A stretch of 64,000 bases of DNA from assembly GCA_028679075.1 (NCBI GenBank), contig JAJRCF010000004.1, forward strand, positions 1 through 64,000, written 5' to 3'. Positions 19,955-29,382 of the stretch are shown piece by piece. Source of the DNA: Methanoregula sp. Its GTDB lineage: Archaea; Halobacteriota; Methanomicrobia; Methanomicrobiales; Methanospirillaceae. The notes under the pieces were generated by a model. The model was not told the DNA's origin. It ran no database searches and worked only from the letters and a program-made list of their open reading frames with translations. A program made the position numbers and the translations under genes. Numbering within the stretch: the first letter of the stretch is position 1; every line of letters begins with the position of its first letter.

Positions 19955-20614
19955 TTAGTGTTTCTTTACTCCCTGCGTTCCCTCAGCACAAGGGATGCAG
20001 AGGCACTTCCCGTCGACAACCCTCGTCTTTGCGTCCGCAACAGACTCGCCGCAGCACGCACAGGTGACCGATTTGAAGATCCGGGCCTTCTTCGGCGCCT
20101 CCATCGTAATCTTCTCAATCTTCATGATTTTGTCGGCAGGCGCATGCAGGAGATCAACGGTGGCCTTGTGCATAAGGGCATGGAACCGCTCTGCTTCCGC
20201 CTCTGTCGCGGTGCCGCCGAAGACCTTCTTTCGCAGGTCCATCATGTCTGCGCTCTCGGTTGTGTCGTTGCGGCGGAATGTTACCCTAACCGCCTTCCCG
20301 TCATTCCGGTTATAAAACGTGAAGGCATGCTTGCCATAGTCATGGATGATGAGGTTTCCCTTGCCGGCCGTTGTACCAGCAATGACCTGGATTGCGTCGA
20401 CCCCGCAGGCATCGGTCTCGCAGATGGCGACAAGGTCCTCGTCCTCGGGGCGTGAAACGCCGAGGGCATCCATAGCAGCAGTTGCCGCACGGTAGCCGGA
20501 TGCAAGGCCCGGGCAGGAATGGCCGTGGAAACGGATGCAGTCATTAAACGTTACAGCCTGCTGGGCACCGGGGGGGTGGTGCCCGTGGTCATGATCATGA
20601 TTATGGTCGTGCAT
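19955..20614 (-). CDS. FmdE-family protein with His-rich N-terminus and C-terminal Zn ribbon
   Basis: MHDHNHDHDHGHHPPG start; FHGHSCPGLASGYRAA...ETDACGVDAIQVIAGTTAGKGNLI; CACCGE...CIPC. Confidence 0.88.
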   Translation of the reverse strand: MHDHNHDHDHGHHPPGAQQAVTFNDCIRFHGHSCPGLASGYRAATAAMDALGVSRPEDEDLVAICETDACGVDAIQVIAGTTAGKGNLIIHDYGKHAFTFYNRNDGKAVRVTFRRNDTTESADMMDLRKKVFGGTATEAEAERFHALMHKATVDLLHAPADKIMKIEKITMEAPKKARIFKSVTCACCGESVADAKTRVVDGKCLCIPCAEGTQGVKKH

Positions 20615-20616
20615 GA

Positions 20617-21399
20617 TTATTCTCCTATTCCGGTTTTGCAGGTGCCGGGGATGACGCACCGGACGCCGCCGAGTTCGCCGATTATGACCGGAAGACCGTA
20701 CACCTTCTCGATGACCAGGGGTGTGACCACCTCGGGCCCGCCATGCATATGTACCCTTCCGTTCTGGAGGAAGATGAACGAATCCGCAAACCTCAGGGCC
20801 TGGTTCAGGTCATGCATGGTCATGACCGCGGCGATCTTATGTTCGCGGGCGATCTCACGGATCGTGGTGAGGATATCCACCTGGTTCTTCAAGTCGAGGT
20901 TGCTTATCGGTTCATCGAGAAGGAGGACCCGTGGTTCCTGCACGAGGGCACGGGCGATGGCAACCTTCTGGAGTTCCCCCCCGCTCATCTCGTCGATATA
21001 ACTGAGGCGGAGATCCTGCATGCCGAGTTTCACGAAGATGGAGTCCACGATGGCAAGATCGCGGGAGGTAACGTCCCAGCCGATATGGGGACGCCGGCCA
21101 AGGAGGACGGCATCGAATGCAGTCAGCCGCCCGGTCTCCACCCGCTGCGGCACGTAACCGACTCTTTTGGCAATCTCCATAGTCCCGAGTTCGAGCAGGT
21201 TCCTGTCATCCAGCAGCACGGACCCTTCCTTGGGCCGGAGGATCCGGTTCAGGCACTTGAGGAGCGTCGTCTTCCCGACACCGTTGGGTCCAAGCACGGC
21301 TACCACCTCGCCTTCCCGTATGGAAAAGCCGATCTCTTTGAGCACATCCTTGTTCCGGTACATGAATTTTAGTTCATTGACACTCAGCATATCTGTCAA
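20617..21399 (-). CDS. FecE/BtuD-type ABC transporter ATP-binding protein
   Basis: GPNGVGKTTLLKCLNRILRPKEGSV, MSGGELQKVAIARALVQEPRVLLLDEPISNLD. TTG start 21399 or ATG 21390. Confidence 0.9.
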   Translation of the reverse strand: MTDMLSVNELKFMYRNKDVLKEIGFSIREGEVVAVLGPNGVGKTTLLKCLNRILRPKEGSVLLDDRNLLELGTMEIAKRVGYVPQRVETGRLTAFDAVLLGRRPHIGWDVTSRDLAIVDSIFVKLGMQDLRLSYIDEMSGGELQKVAIARALVQEPRVLLLDEPISNLDLKNQVDILTTIREIAREHKIAAVMTMHDLNQALRFADSFIFLQNGRVHMHGGPEVVTPLVIEKVYGLPVIIGELGGVRCVIPGTCKTGIGE

Positions 21400-21490
21400 C
21401 GTTTATACCCCCTCAACAGCACGAAGATGAAGACCGGCGCTCCCGTGAACGCGATCATGATGGCGGAGATCATAGTGCGTGCACACGATT
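21396..21490 (-). pseudogene. C-terminal relic of a FecCD/BtuC permease
   Basis: Manual translation ...SCARTMISAIMIAFTGAPVFIFVLLRGYKR*, matching the ARTxIAP..xxTAFxGAPxFIxLL permease C-terminus; the rest is absent upstream. Confidence 0.75.
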
Positions 21491-21683
21491 TTTCATACGA
21501 TTCTAAAGAATATTAAAATAGCGTATTATTAATTGATGATCATATGATCTTTTAGTATTCAGTTCATGAAAATAAGTAAAAATGCGTGTAATGTTTTTCC
21601 TGTTTATGCATCACTCAATCAACCCGTAAAGGGTCCTACCCAACTGTCTCCATAATCTCATAAAAAAATAGTTATGAACAATG

Positions 21684-21770
21684 AGGGGTCCCCACCCCTC
21701 CCTTCATGGGTGGGGGGGTCCCTGGTGCCGGATCCGGCCCAAAGAAGCGGGAGGGGTGGGTACCCCTCAA
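21684..21770. repeat. G/C-run repeat related to 4301-4376
   Basis: GGGTGGGGGGGTCCCTGGTGCCGGATCCGGCCC...GGGAGGGGTGGGTACCCCT versus 4317-4376. Confidence 0.65.
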
Positions 21771-21834
21771 GGATAAATTTCAAACAATAAACACCGGAGA
21801 ATTCCGGAGAGCCGGCCCCCACTCGTCCCCGGTA

Positions 21835-23430
21835 TCAGTCCCTCTTCTCTTCCTCGGTCACCTGCATAAGGACCTGTGCCGTCGGGCCGATATCGATGAT
21901 CTTCCCGCCCCGCATGAGTGCCAGCCGGTCGCAGATGTCCCGGACAAAGTCCATGTCATGCGAGACGACGATGAAGGTCTCGTCCATCTCGTCGCGGGCA
22001 TTCAGGATCGAGTGTTTCACGTCCTGTTTCGTTATCGGGTCCATGGTGCCGGTCGGCTCATCGAGGATCACGAGGCGCGGCTCGCGGATGAGCACCTGCG
22101 CAAGGGCGACCCGGTGCCGCTCGCCATCCGAGAGTTCCGCTGGCATCCGGTCCAGGATCTCCTTTGATTTTTCTTCCGTGAACCCCGCCATGCAGAGCGT
22201 GACAACCGCTTTCCGGATTGCCAGCTCCTTGGGGAAATCCAGCCCGATCGACTCGGTGAGGTTGTCGATCACCGTGCGGTGGGGGAAGAGGTCGTATTCC
22301 TGGTGCAGGAGCCCGATGTACTCCTTCGCCCGGCCCCGCTGGTCGATGCCGGGTTTTGTCATGTCCACCCAGTCGTCGCCGATAAGGATGTTCATCTCGC
22401 CGCTCGTGGGTTCGATGATACCGGACATGATCTGCGCGAGCGTGGTCTTGCCCGCCCCGCTCTTCCCGATGATGCCGAAGATCTCCTTCTTTGCCACATC
22501 GAACGTGACCATATTTACCGCTTTCACAACGCCACGGTCCACCGAGACATAGCGCTTGGTCACATCCCGGGCAGACAGGATCTTCTCTCCCAGTTCCACG
22601 GGCTCCGTTGATTCGATCTCATGGTAGTCTTTTGCAAACGAGCGGATCACCGTCTTCGGCGAACCGATGGATGCGATTTCACCATCTACCAGTAGCATCG
22701 CACGGTTCGCCATGTCCTCGATCACCTGCGAGAAGTGCGAAGTGACGACCATGCCCATCGTGTTCTTCTTTGCCGCCTCAAGGAGCATGCCGTGCACCAG
22801 CCGGGCAGTCTCCGGGTCGAGGGTTCCCGTGGGTTCATCGGCAAAGAGCATTGCCGGATTCTTCGCCAGTTGTCGTGCAAGCACCACCCGCTGCTTTTCC
22901 CCACCTGAGAGGTCGCGGGCGATATGCATCATCCGGTGCGAGAGCCTGACCTGGTCGATGAGATCGGCAGCCCGGTTGATCGCGTTCTCCTGCGGGTAGT
23001 TGATGTCATCGAGCGCGTGCAGCACGTTCTCGATCACCCGGTCATCGCCATAGAGGGCAAACGTGCGCTGGAACATGATCGCGGTACGGCTCATGACCCG
23101 CGATTTCATGCCATTGCTCTCCTCGTCCCAGAGATCGACATCGACGGCAACAAGGTCTCCGCCGCATTCGGGACATCTCCCTCCGGCCCGGCTCTGTACA
23201 TCCATAAAGGAACACCGGTCGCAGGCCGCCATGTGGTAGACAATGGAGCCTTTGGTCGGCGGTTGTTCTACACCGCGGAGGAGGTGCATGAGCACGCTCT
23301 TCCCGGCCCCGCTCCGCCCGATGACGCCGATGATCTCCCCTTCGGGGATCTCGAACGAGATGTTGTTTAAGACCCGCGTGTCATCGAAGTCCATGCAGAG
23401 GTCGTGTACGCTGATAAAAGGTTGTGGCAT
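21835..23430 (-). CDS. atwA: Methyl-coenzyme M reductase activation ATPase, component A2
   Basis: Twin ABC domains with zinc-binding insert (CDRCSFMDVQSRAGGRCPECGGDL) typical of AtwA. Confidence 0.9.
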   Translation of the reverse strand: MPQPFISVHDLCMDFDDTRVLNNISFEIPEGEIIGVIGRSGAGKSVLMHLLRGVEQPPTKGSIVYHMAACDRCSFMDVQSRAGGRCPECGGDLVAVDVDLWDEESNGMKSRVMSRTAIMFQRTFALYGDDRVIENVLHALDDINYPQENAINRAADLIDQVRLSHRMMHIARDLSGGEKQRVVLARQLAKNPAMLFADEPTGTLDPETARLVHGMLLEAAKKNTMGMVVTSHFSQVIEDMANRAMLLVDGEIASIGSPKTVIRSFAKDYHEIESTEPVELGEKILSARDVTKRYVSVDRGVVKAVNMVTFDVAKKEIFGIIGKSGAGKTTLAQIMSGIIEPTSGEMNILIGDDWVDMTKPGIDQRGRAKEYIGLLHQEYDLFPHRTVIDNLTESIGLDFPKELAIRKAVVTLCMAGFTEEKSKEILDRMPAELSDGERHRVALAQVLIREPRLVILDEPTGTMDPITKQDVKHSILNARDEMDETFIVVSHDMDFVRDICDRLALMRGGKIIDIGPTAQVLMQVTEEEKRD

Positions 23431-23624
23431 GGTCCTGGTTACCTCGTCGTGGGTTCGGCAGCATTCCGGTCCCGGGCATGACGGTCCGGATCCTGTTCTT
23501 CCTGCAGGTAACCTGCGGCGCTCTTCCTGCAGGGTCCCCTTCCCCGCCCGATAACCCGGCCCCGTTTCAAAGGTCCGGTCCCGTCATAGTTCGGCATAGT
23601 ATTCCCTCACTTCGCAGGGAATTA

Positions 23625-23642
23625 TTACGCATATGAGCATAA
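23625..23642. promoter_or_regulatory. Palindromic operator-like motif TTACGCATATGAGCATAA
   Basis: Near-identical to 24815-24832; CATATG-centred partial palindrome upstream of atwA. Confidence 0.4.
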
Positions 23643-23770
23643 AGATTTAAGGATCGGGATCGCATGAACGTATGCGGAGCGGGCACCGGCATGCATCTCC
23701 CGGTCACCTTCAGGGTACCGGCATACCGGGCACCCGGCCCGCTAAAAAAGGTATTGCGTTTCTTGTTTCT

Positions 23771-24145
23771 TTATTTCTGGTCAGCAGCATCCCGCGGGCA
23801 TTTCGGGCAGCGGCCCTCGGCAGCTCTTGTGCAGCCGGCCATCTCGATACCCTTGCCGTTGACGAGTGCATCGGCAATTTTCCGGCGGGCTTCGTGCAGG
23901 TCGCGCCACGCGGTCTTGCGGGAGACCCCGAGTTTCTCGGCTGCCTCTTCCTGTTCGAGCCCTTCGAGATCGATGAGCCGGATCAGTTCAACCTCCTCGG
24001 GCTGGAGCGAGATGCCTTTACCCTCTCCTTCACAGCAGCAGGGCTTGTAACACCGCGACTCGGATGTAGTGGCAATGATACGCCTCACGCGTGGCCGTCC
24101 CCGCCGCGGGCATTCGTTCACATCAATGCTCTCATCCGCTGTCAT
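23771..24145 (-). CDS. DUF134 (UPF0251) family HTH DNA-binding protein
   Basis: RRGRPRVRRII...CYKPC...LQPEEVELIRLIDLEGLEQEEAAEKLGVSRKTAWRDLHEARRKIADALV. Confidence 0.88.
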   Translation of the reverse strand: MTADESIDVNECPRRGRPRVRRIIATTSESRCYKPCCCEGEGKGISLQPEEVELIRLIDLEGLEQEEAAEKLGVSRKTAWRDLHEARRKIADALVNGKGIEMAGCTRAAEGRCPKCPRDAADQK

Positions 24146-24210
24146 GGGATTCTCCTGAGTATAGTGTGTAACCTGAAGAGTAATAACATGTATACCGGGT
24201 TTATGACGAT

Positions 24211-24510
24211 TTATTCAGCACCGGAGACCTGATGTTTTGCCTGCACCGGCCGTACCTGCACAAGATACTTCTTGATGATCCGGTATGGCGGGGTTGTATC
24301 CCGGAACTTTTCCATCCGGGCTACCTTATACGGGCAGGAAACGAACGGGCCGTGGTGGATTTTCTGCAAAAAACCTGAGAATGCCGGCCCTGCCGATTCT
24401 TCCATCTGGAAGAACGAACGGAGTTCCCTGACCGTGACCCAGCGTTCAGCCGAACCGGTTGCTTCCATGTACTGCTCCAGCAGTTCAGGGACTTCCGGAT
24501 GTCGGATCAT
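24211..24510 (-). CDS. Small conserved-looking hypothetical protein, possibly wHTH
   Basis: 99 aa ORF, ERWVTVRELRSFFQMEESAGPAFSGFLQKI; same strand and spacing as neighbours. Confidence 0.6.
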   Translation of the reverse strand: MIRHPEVPELLEQYMEATGSAERWVTVRELRSFFQMEESAGPAFSGFLQKIHHGPFVSCPYKVARMEKFRDTTPPYRIIKKYLVQVRPVQAKHQVSGAE

Positions 24511-24550
24511 AGCAACTCCTTAACGGGGTTTTAAAAAAAAGTGAGCTGCC

Positions 24551-24781
24551 CTAATGGCACCGGGGGCCGTGGCCGCAGCGGTTGCGGGCTTCTTTTGCGG
24601 CCTCACCGGATCCGCAGCAGCAGGAATCGCCGAATTTCAGGTCAGACGTGCAGGCATCCCGGTGGCTGGGAGAACCCGGAATTTCCTCGTGCTGCTCGCC
24701 GCAGGCGCAGGTATGCAGGGGGGTGGATTTCTTATCGTTGCCGGCTTTTCTGGTATCGCTGGATTGTGTAGTATCTGGCAT
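24551..24781 (-). CDS. Cys/His-rich mini-protein
   Basis: 76 aa with CACGEQHEE, CCCGSG and CGHGPRCH; preceded by the CATATG palindrome. Confidence 0.6.
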   Translation of the reverse strand: MPDTTQSSDTRKAGNDKKSTPLHTCACGEQHEEIPGSPSHRDACTSDLKFGDSCCCGSGEAAKEARNRCGHGPRCH

Positions 24782-24814
24782 TTGTTCACCAACCGTACGG
24801 CGGCCGTACGATAA

Positions 24815-24832
24815 TTACTCATATGCGCATAA
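24815..24832. promoter_or_regulatory. Palindromic operator-like motif TTACTCATATGCGCATAA
   Basis: 16 of 18 positions identical to 23625-23642; 34 bp upstream of the Cys-rich gene. Confidence 0.45.
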
Positions 24833-24954
24833 ATCATTTAAACCATTGTGATCTGACAGTGTACAAACAGACGAAGGGCTCCCCTTTGTTGCGGGCTCGT
24901 GAAGGCACCTAAAAAAGGGGAAGCCTCATCCCCTTCCCTGATCGATACTCTTCC

Positions 24955-25806
24955 ATGACTCCCGGGCTCACGCTCACCGTCCTTATCGATAATACCTGTC
25001 TTGCGGATCGTGATTTCTGTGGCGAGGCCGGGCTCTCGTTCCTGCTGGAAACGGGGGGTAAGAAGATCCTCTTTGATACCGGCTTGTCAGGGCTTTTCAT
25101 TACCAATGCGGAGAAGATGGGTCTCAGCCTCCGTGACCTGGACTTCCTCATCCTCTCGCACGGACATATCGATCATACCGGGGGACTGGCTGCGCTCACC
25201 CGGCACCTTGCCGGTGCAACACCTGATCGGAGCCCGCCCCGGGTGCCACAACTCATCGCCCACACCCGCTGCTTCTGGCCCAAAGAAAAAGACGGCAGGA
25301 ACAATGGTTCGGAGGTAAGCGAGGCGGAGATCCGCCATCAGTATCCAACCAGCCTGTCCGAAAAACCGGTCTGGATTACGGATGACCTTGTCTTCCTCGG
25401 GGAGATCCCACGGAGGTTCCCGTTCGAGGAGGGTGGGCCGGGGACACGGAAGGTCTTCCTGCCGGATGGCAGTGCGGAGCCCGATCACCTGCCTGATGAT
25501 ACGGCTCTCGCATTCCGCTCGGCAGAAGGACTCGTCATCATCACCGGATGCTCCCACGCGGGGATCTGCAACATCACGGAATACGCCCGGGAGGTATGCG
25601 GGGAGAAGCGGGTTGCCGATATCACCGGCGGGCTCCACCTGCTGGCACCAGAACCAAAACGGTTTACAAAGACAGGGAAATACTTAAACCGCCTCCACCT
25701 CAACGACCTGCATGCCTGCCACTGCACATCGCTTCCGGCAAAACTCGCTCTCGCAGATTATTGTCCCATGCAGGAGGTAGGCGTGGGGATGAAGTTTGAG
25801 TGGTAG
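24955..25806 (+). CDS. MBL-fold metallo-hydrolase (dihydropterin-RFAP synthase-like subfamily)
   Basis: LSHGHIDHTGGL, ITGCSHAGICN, ITGGLHL; KILFDTGLSGLFITNAEKMG. Confidence 0.85.
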   Translation: MTPGLTLTVLIDNTCLADRDFCGEAGLSFLLETGGKKILFDTGLSGLFITNAEKMGLSLRDLDFLILSHGHIDHTGGLAALTRHLAGATPDRSPPRVPQLIAHTRCFWPKEKDGRNNGSEVSEAEIRHQYPTSLSEKPVWITDDLVFLGEIPRRFPFEEGGPGTRKVFLPDGSAEPDHLPDDTALAFRSAEGLVIITGCSHAGICNITEYAREVCGEKRVADITGGLHLLAPEPKRFTKTGKYLNRLHLNDLHACHCTSLPAKLALADYCPMQEVGVGMKFEW

Positions 25807-25870
25807 GATTCACGCGGATCCGTTGCTCAATTTCTTCCCGCAATTCATAACAAACGCCAGAGTCGGGTAA

Positions 25871-27052
25871 TCATCCATTATCAGTGGCGGATTGTATAAA
25901 CCGGAATTTTCCTTTCGGCACCATGATCTCGAACCGGACGCCCTTCCCATAGACACCCGATTCTCTGATGGAGAGCCCGGTGATGGCAAGGATCTCCCGC
26001 GTGAGGAACAGGCCAAGGCAGGTATTCTTCCCGAATCCTTTCTCGAAGATCCGCTCCTTGTCTGATTCCTGCACGCCAACCCCGTCATCTTCATACACGA
26101 TCGCGAGGGTATCCGGACCGGGGTCCATTGAAGAGACGGTGATGTGCCGGACCCGCTCCCCGTGGCGACGCGAGTTGTCGATCAGGTTCTCAAAGACTTT
26201 TTCAAGAAGGGGATCGGCGAAGATCTCAAGACCCCTGACATTGACGGACACCTCGATCTCGCCGGGAGGAAGGTTGGACCGCAGCGCCACTAGGCGCTCG
26301 CCGATATCCTGCCACGCAGGGGCGTTTACCCCGAGTTCCTCGTAATCTTTCGTGAATTCGATCTGCCGCCGTATAGTCTGTGCTGCGATATCTTCCTTCT
26401 CGATGAAATGCACCAGCTCCGGATCCGTGCACTTCATTTTCGAGAGTTCAATAAAGCCCATGAGTGCAAGGAGCTGGTTCTTGATATCATGGCGGGTGAT
26501 ACTGGAGAGGAGATTGAGTTTTTTATTGGCGGTCCGGAATGCTTCCTGGGATTCTGCCAGCTGGGTGTTGAGGGTGCGCATCTCCCCGTTTGCATCAGAC
26601 AACTTACGGTTCTGCTCCAGGATCCGTTCATAATAACAGCGCATCTGCTCGACAATCGAACCCACCACCAATGCCACGATGAGCATCATACAGCCCCTCA
26701 TCAGGGCATCCGGAGAGAGTTGCCCGGTGAGCAGATAGGTGACGGTCACGTGGAGACTGCCGAAAAGAAGCGCGACCCAGACCGCCTTTCTCCCGTACCA
26801 GAGGCCGGCGATCACAATGATCAGGTAGTAAAATTGCGTATAAACGACGGTGATACCCATATGATAATGAATTACGTATTCAAGATCCAGACCGGCAAGG
26901 ACCAGGAGGATGAACACAACCGGGTGTGGGCGGTTGAACGACTGCCACCAGGAATCACCTGCGTTACATTTCTGCAAAACCGTACCTCGCGCCTTTATCG
27001 TTCCCGTGAATGATTGTGGGATATAGGGGTAATAAATAACTATGTTGTGCAA
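25871..27052 (-). CDS. Membrane sensor histidine kinase
   Basis: N-terminal TM helices; SSITRHDIKNQLLALMGFIELSK H-box; FENLIDNSRRHG and EDDGVGVQESDKERIFEKGFGKNTCLGLFL ATPase motifs. Confidence 0.85.
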   Translation of the reverse strand: MHNIVIYYPYIPQSFTGTIKARGTVLQKCNAGDSWWQSFNRPHPVVFILLVLAGLDLEYVIHYHMGITVVYTQFYYLIIVIAGLWYGRKAVWVALLFGSLHVTVTYLLTGQLSPDALMRGCMMLIVALVVGSIVEQMRCYYERILEQNRKLSDANGEMRTLNTQLAESQEAFRTANKKLNLLSSITRHDIKNQLLALMGFIELSKMKCTDPELVHFIEKEDIAAQTIRRQIEFTKDYEELGVNAPAWQDIGERLVALRSNLPPGEIEVSVNVRGLEIFADPLLEKVFENLIDNSRRHGERVRHITVSSMDPGPDTLAIVYEDDGVGVQESDKERIFEKGFGKNTCLGLFLTREILAITGLSIRESGVYGKGVRFEIMVPKGKFRFIQSATDNG

Positions 27053-27336
27053 TCGTCCGGCTCTTTTGTATCCGGCCTGATACTCCTTCCGATATTTTTG
27101 AAAAACTTCACGTGCAGGAGCAGGTGGATGATGAGCAGGGCAACGAAGGCAAAACCCGTATAATCATGGATGGCCACCCACTGGGACCGGGTAATCCCCA
27201 TCCATGTGACCCAGCTGCCACCCCGTCCGCCACCGGAGGGGAGGAAGATGTACAGCACCAGCCCGGTTATGAGCACCGGGATGAACGTGATCAGGCAGCC
27301 GATATCTATGAATGCGTTGATAGTTACGCGTTTCAT
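27040..27336 (-). CDS. DUF4405-like small membrane protein (predicted heme-binding type)
   Basis: MKRVTINAFIDIGCLITFIPVLITGLVLYIFLP...WVAIHDYTGFAFVALLIIHLLLH. Confidence 0.75.
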   Translation of the reverse strand: MKRVTINAFIDIGCLITFIPVLITGLVLYIFLPSGGGRGGSWVTWMGITRSQWVAIHDYTGFAFVALLIIHLLLHVKFFKNIGRSIRPDTKEPDDCTT

Positions 27337-27407
27337 GAGAGCACCCCATGATCCTCTGGAGGTGCCCGGGGTAATAAAAGTGAAGGTCTGGGGCAGGTCC
27401 GGGCGGC

Positions 27408-28745
27408 TCAGTTGATCCTGAGCCGCTGCCCATTCTGCATCGGGTGGACATCCTTGTTCGCCGTATATCCCAGGTCGCCGGCAAACTCGGCATACCCTGC
27501 CGTCATCTTCAGGTCCGCATGGGCAGGGATGATATGCTGGGGCTGGAGCAGCTGGATGAACTCGTAGTGGTCTTCCCGGTAGGCATGGCCGCTCACGTGC
27601 AGGTCCTCAAAAATCCGGGCACCGGTCTTCTTGAGCAGCTGTTCTACCACATACCGCTGCCCGAAGTTCATCGGGTTCGGGATCACGTTCGCGGAGAAGA
27701 GCACCTTGTCACCCTTGCTCAGCTGGTACGGGGTGTCGCCATGCGCAATGCGCGTGAGGATCGACCCGGGCTCTCCCTGGTGACCGGTGACAATGGGCAG
27801 GAACTTCTCCTTTCCCTCCTTCATCATCCGGCGCATCACGCGGTCAACGGTCCGCCGGTCGCCAAAGACGCTCGCGGTCGGGGGAAACGAGACGAATTTC
27901 ATCTGTTCTGCGGTTGTCGAATATTTCTGCATCGAGCGACCGAGGAAGACCGGCCTCCTGCCGATCTCGTGGGCACATTCCGCGATGGTCTTCACGCGGG
28001 AGATGTGGGACGAGAACGTGGATACGAGAATCGAACTCTTGTCGTCCTCGAAACTGGTGATGACGTCCCGCACGAGGTCCCGGGCGATCCGCTCGCTGGG
28101 GCACCGGCCCGGGCGGTGAATATAGGTGCTTTCCACGATAAGGGCGAGCACTCCTTCCTTCCCGAGCTGGCGGAACCGGGCAAAGTCCGGAGGTTTGCCG
28201 ATGACCGGTGTACGGTCGAACTTGAAGTCGCAGGCATAGACGATCGCACCGTGAGGCGTGTGGAGTACCGGGGTCACGGTATCAATGATCGAGTGCTGCG
28301 TGTGCACGAATTCGAGGACAATGTTCGGCGAGATCGTGTATTTCTGTCCCGCACTGAGCGCAAAGAGCCGGTTGCCCACGCCGAATTTCTTCTCGCCCGA
28401 GATCTGCTGGCGGATCAGTTCCGTTGCATACGGGGTCGCGATGATGGGCGCCTTGTACCGGTGTGCAAGCTTCGGGATGGCCCCGATATGGTCCAGGTGC
28501 CCGTGCGAGCAGACGATTGCCTTGACTGTGCCTTCGACATTCTGCAGCACGGTGTCGTCCGGGATCGCCTTGATCTTGATGAGATCAAGGGAATGCATCT
28601 CGTCGACTTCTGCGTCCTCGTGGATCATCAGCTGGTCGAGGCGGAGCCCCATGTCAAAGATGACAATCTCCTTTCCGCAGCGGACAGCGGTCATGTTCCG
28701 CCCGACCTCGTCATATCCGCCAACGGCGATAATTTCTATTTCCAT
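27408..28745 (-). CDS. Ribonuclease J (MBL/beta-CASP)
   Basis: VCSHGHLDHIGAIPKL, STFSSHISRVKTI, VTGHQGEPGSILTRIA, LHVSGHAYREDH. ATG at 28745. Confidence 0.93.
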   Translation of the reverse strand: MEIEIIAVGGYDEVGRNMTAVRCGKEIVIFDMGLRLDQLMIHEDAEVDEMHSLDLIKIKAIPDDTVLQNVEGTVKAIVCSHGHLDHIGAIPKLAHRYKAPIIATPYATELIRQQISGEKKFGVGNRLFALSAGQKYTISPNIVLEFVHTQHSIIDTVTPVLHTPHGAIVYACDFKFDRTPVIGKPPDFARFRQLGKEGVLALIVESTYIHRPGRCPSERIARDLVRDVITSFEDDKSSILVSTFSSHISRVKTIAECAHEIGRRPVFLGRSMQKYSTTAEQMKFVSFPPTASVFGDRRTVDRVMRRMMKEGKEKFLPIVTGHQGEPGSILTRIAHGDTPYQLSKGDKVLFSANVIPNPMNFGQRYVVEQLLKKTGARIFEDLHVSGHAYREDHYEFIQLLQPQHIIPAHADLKMTAGYAEFAGDLGYTANKDVHPMQNGQRLRIN

Positions 28746-29382
28746 GTGTTGTATTTCTCCTGATTTTCTGACTGACTGGGTATTTCCTGATTCACGGACA
28801 TCCCGGGCAGGACCGGATACACTTCCCTGCACGCCGGGTACGGGCATCCCGTACACCAGTTCATGGTTATTCCGGCAGGGTTACCGGCCCGCAACAGGGT
28901 GCGGGTGGGTATCACAAGGAGCGGCACATCGCCGGTACCCGGCTCCGTTACCCTCGCACTGCGACAAGGTACATAGGGAAAAACCTGTACAACGTGTCGG
29001 CGCGGGTCTCATGCAATGCCGTTTTTTACGGCCGATATTATCCAGGGCCACATAAGCGGGCCATCACCACGAAAACGTGGATCATCGTAACCCTCCCCAC
29101 AGCCACCGGGTTGTTCCCCGATGAGGTGTGTCACAGATGGCAGTCCTGCCATCTTCCGCATGATCCCTGCGCACTATTTCCCGCACAGGTTGTCCCGGAT
29201 TATCTGTAAATACCCGGAATCGTGTCTATGTTAAGTGGTCAGTCAGATACATCAAACTATGGGTAGCAGCCCGTTGTTTCCCGGGACCCCTCACCACATC
29301 ATAAAATAGATTATACGTACAAAGGCCATCTTAGTACTACGCAACTGATAACGATACGACCAGTATTTTATGGTGAAATGAT

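Noticed and set aside
27444-28763. 439-aa + strand ORF opposite RNase J
   Set aside because: Antisense shadow ORF in high-GC coding DNA; low-complexity Arg/Asp/Val-rich translation; RNase J on the other strand is unambiguous.
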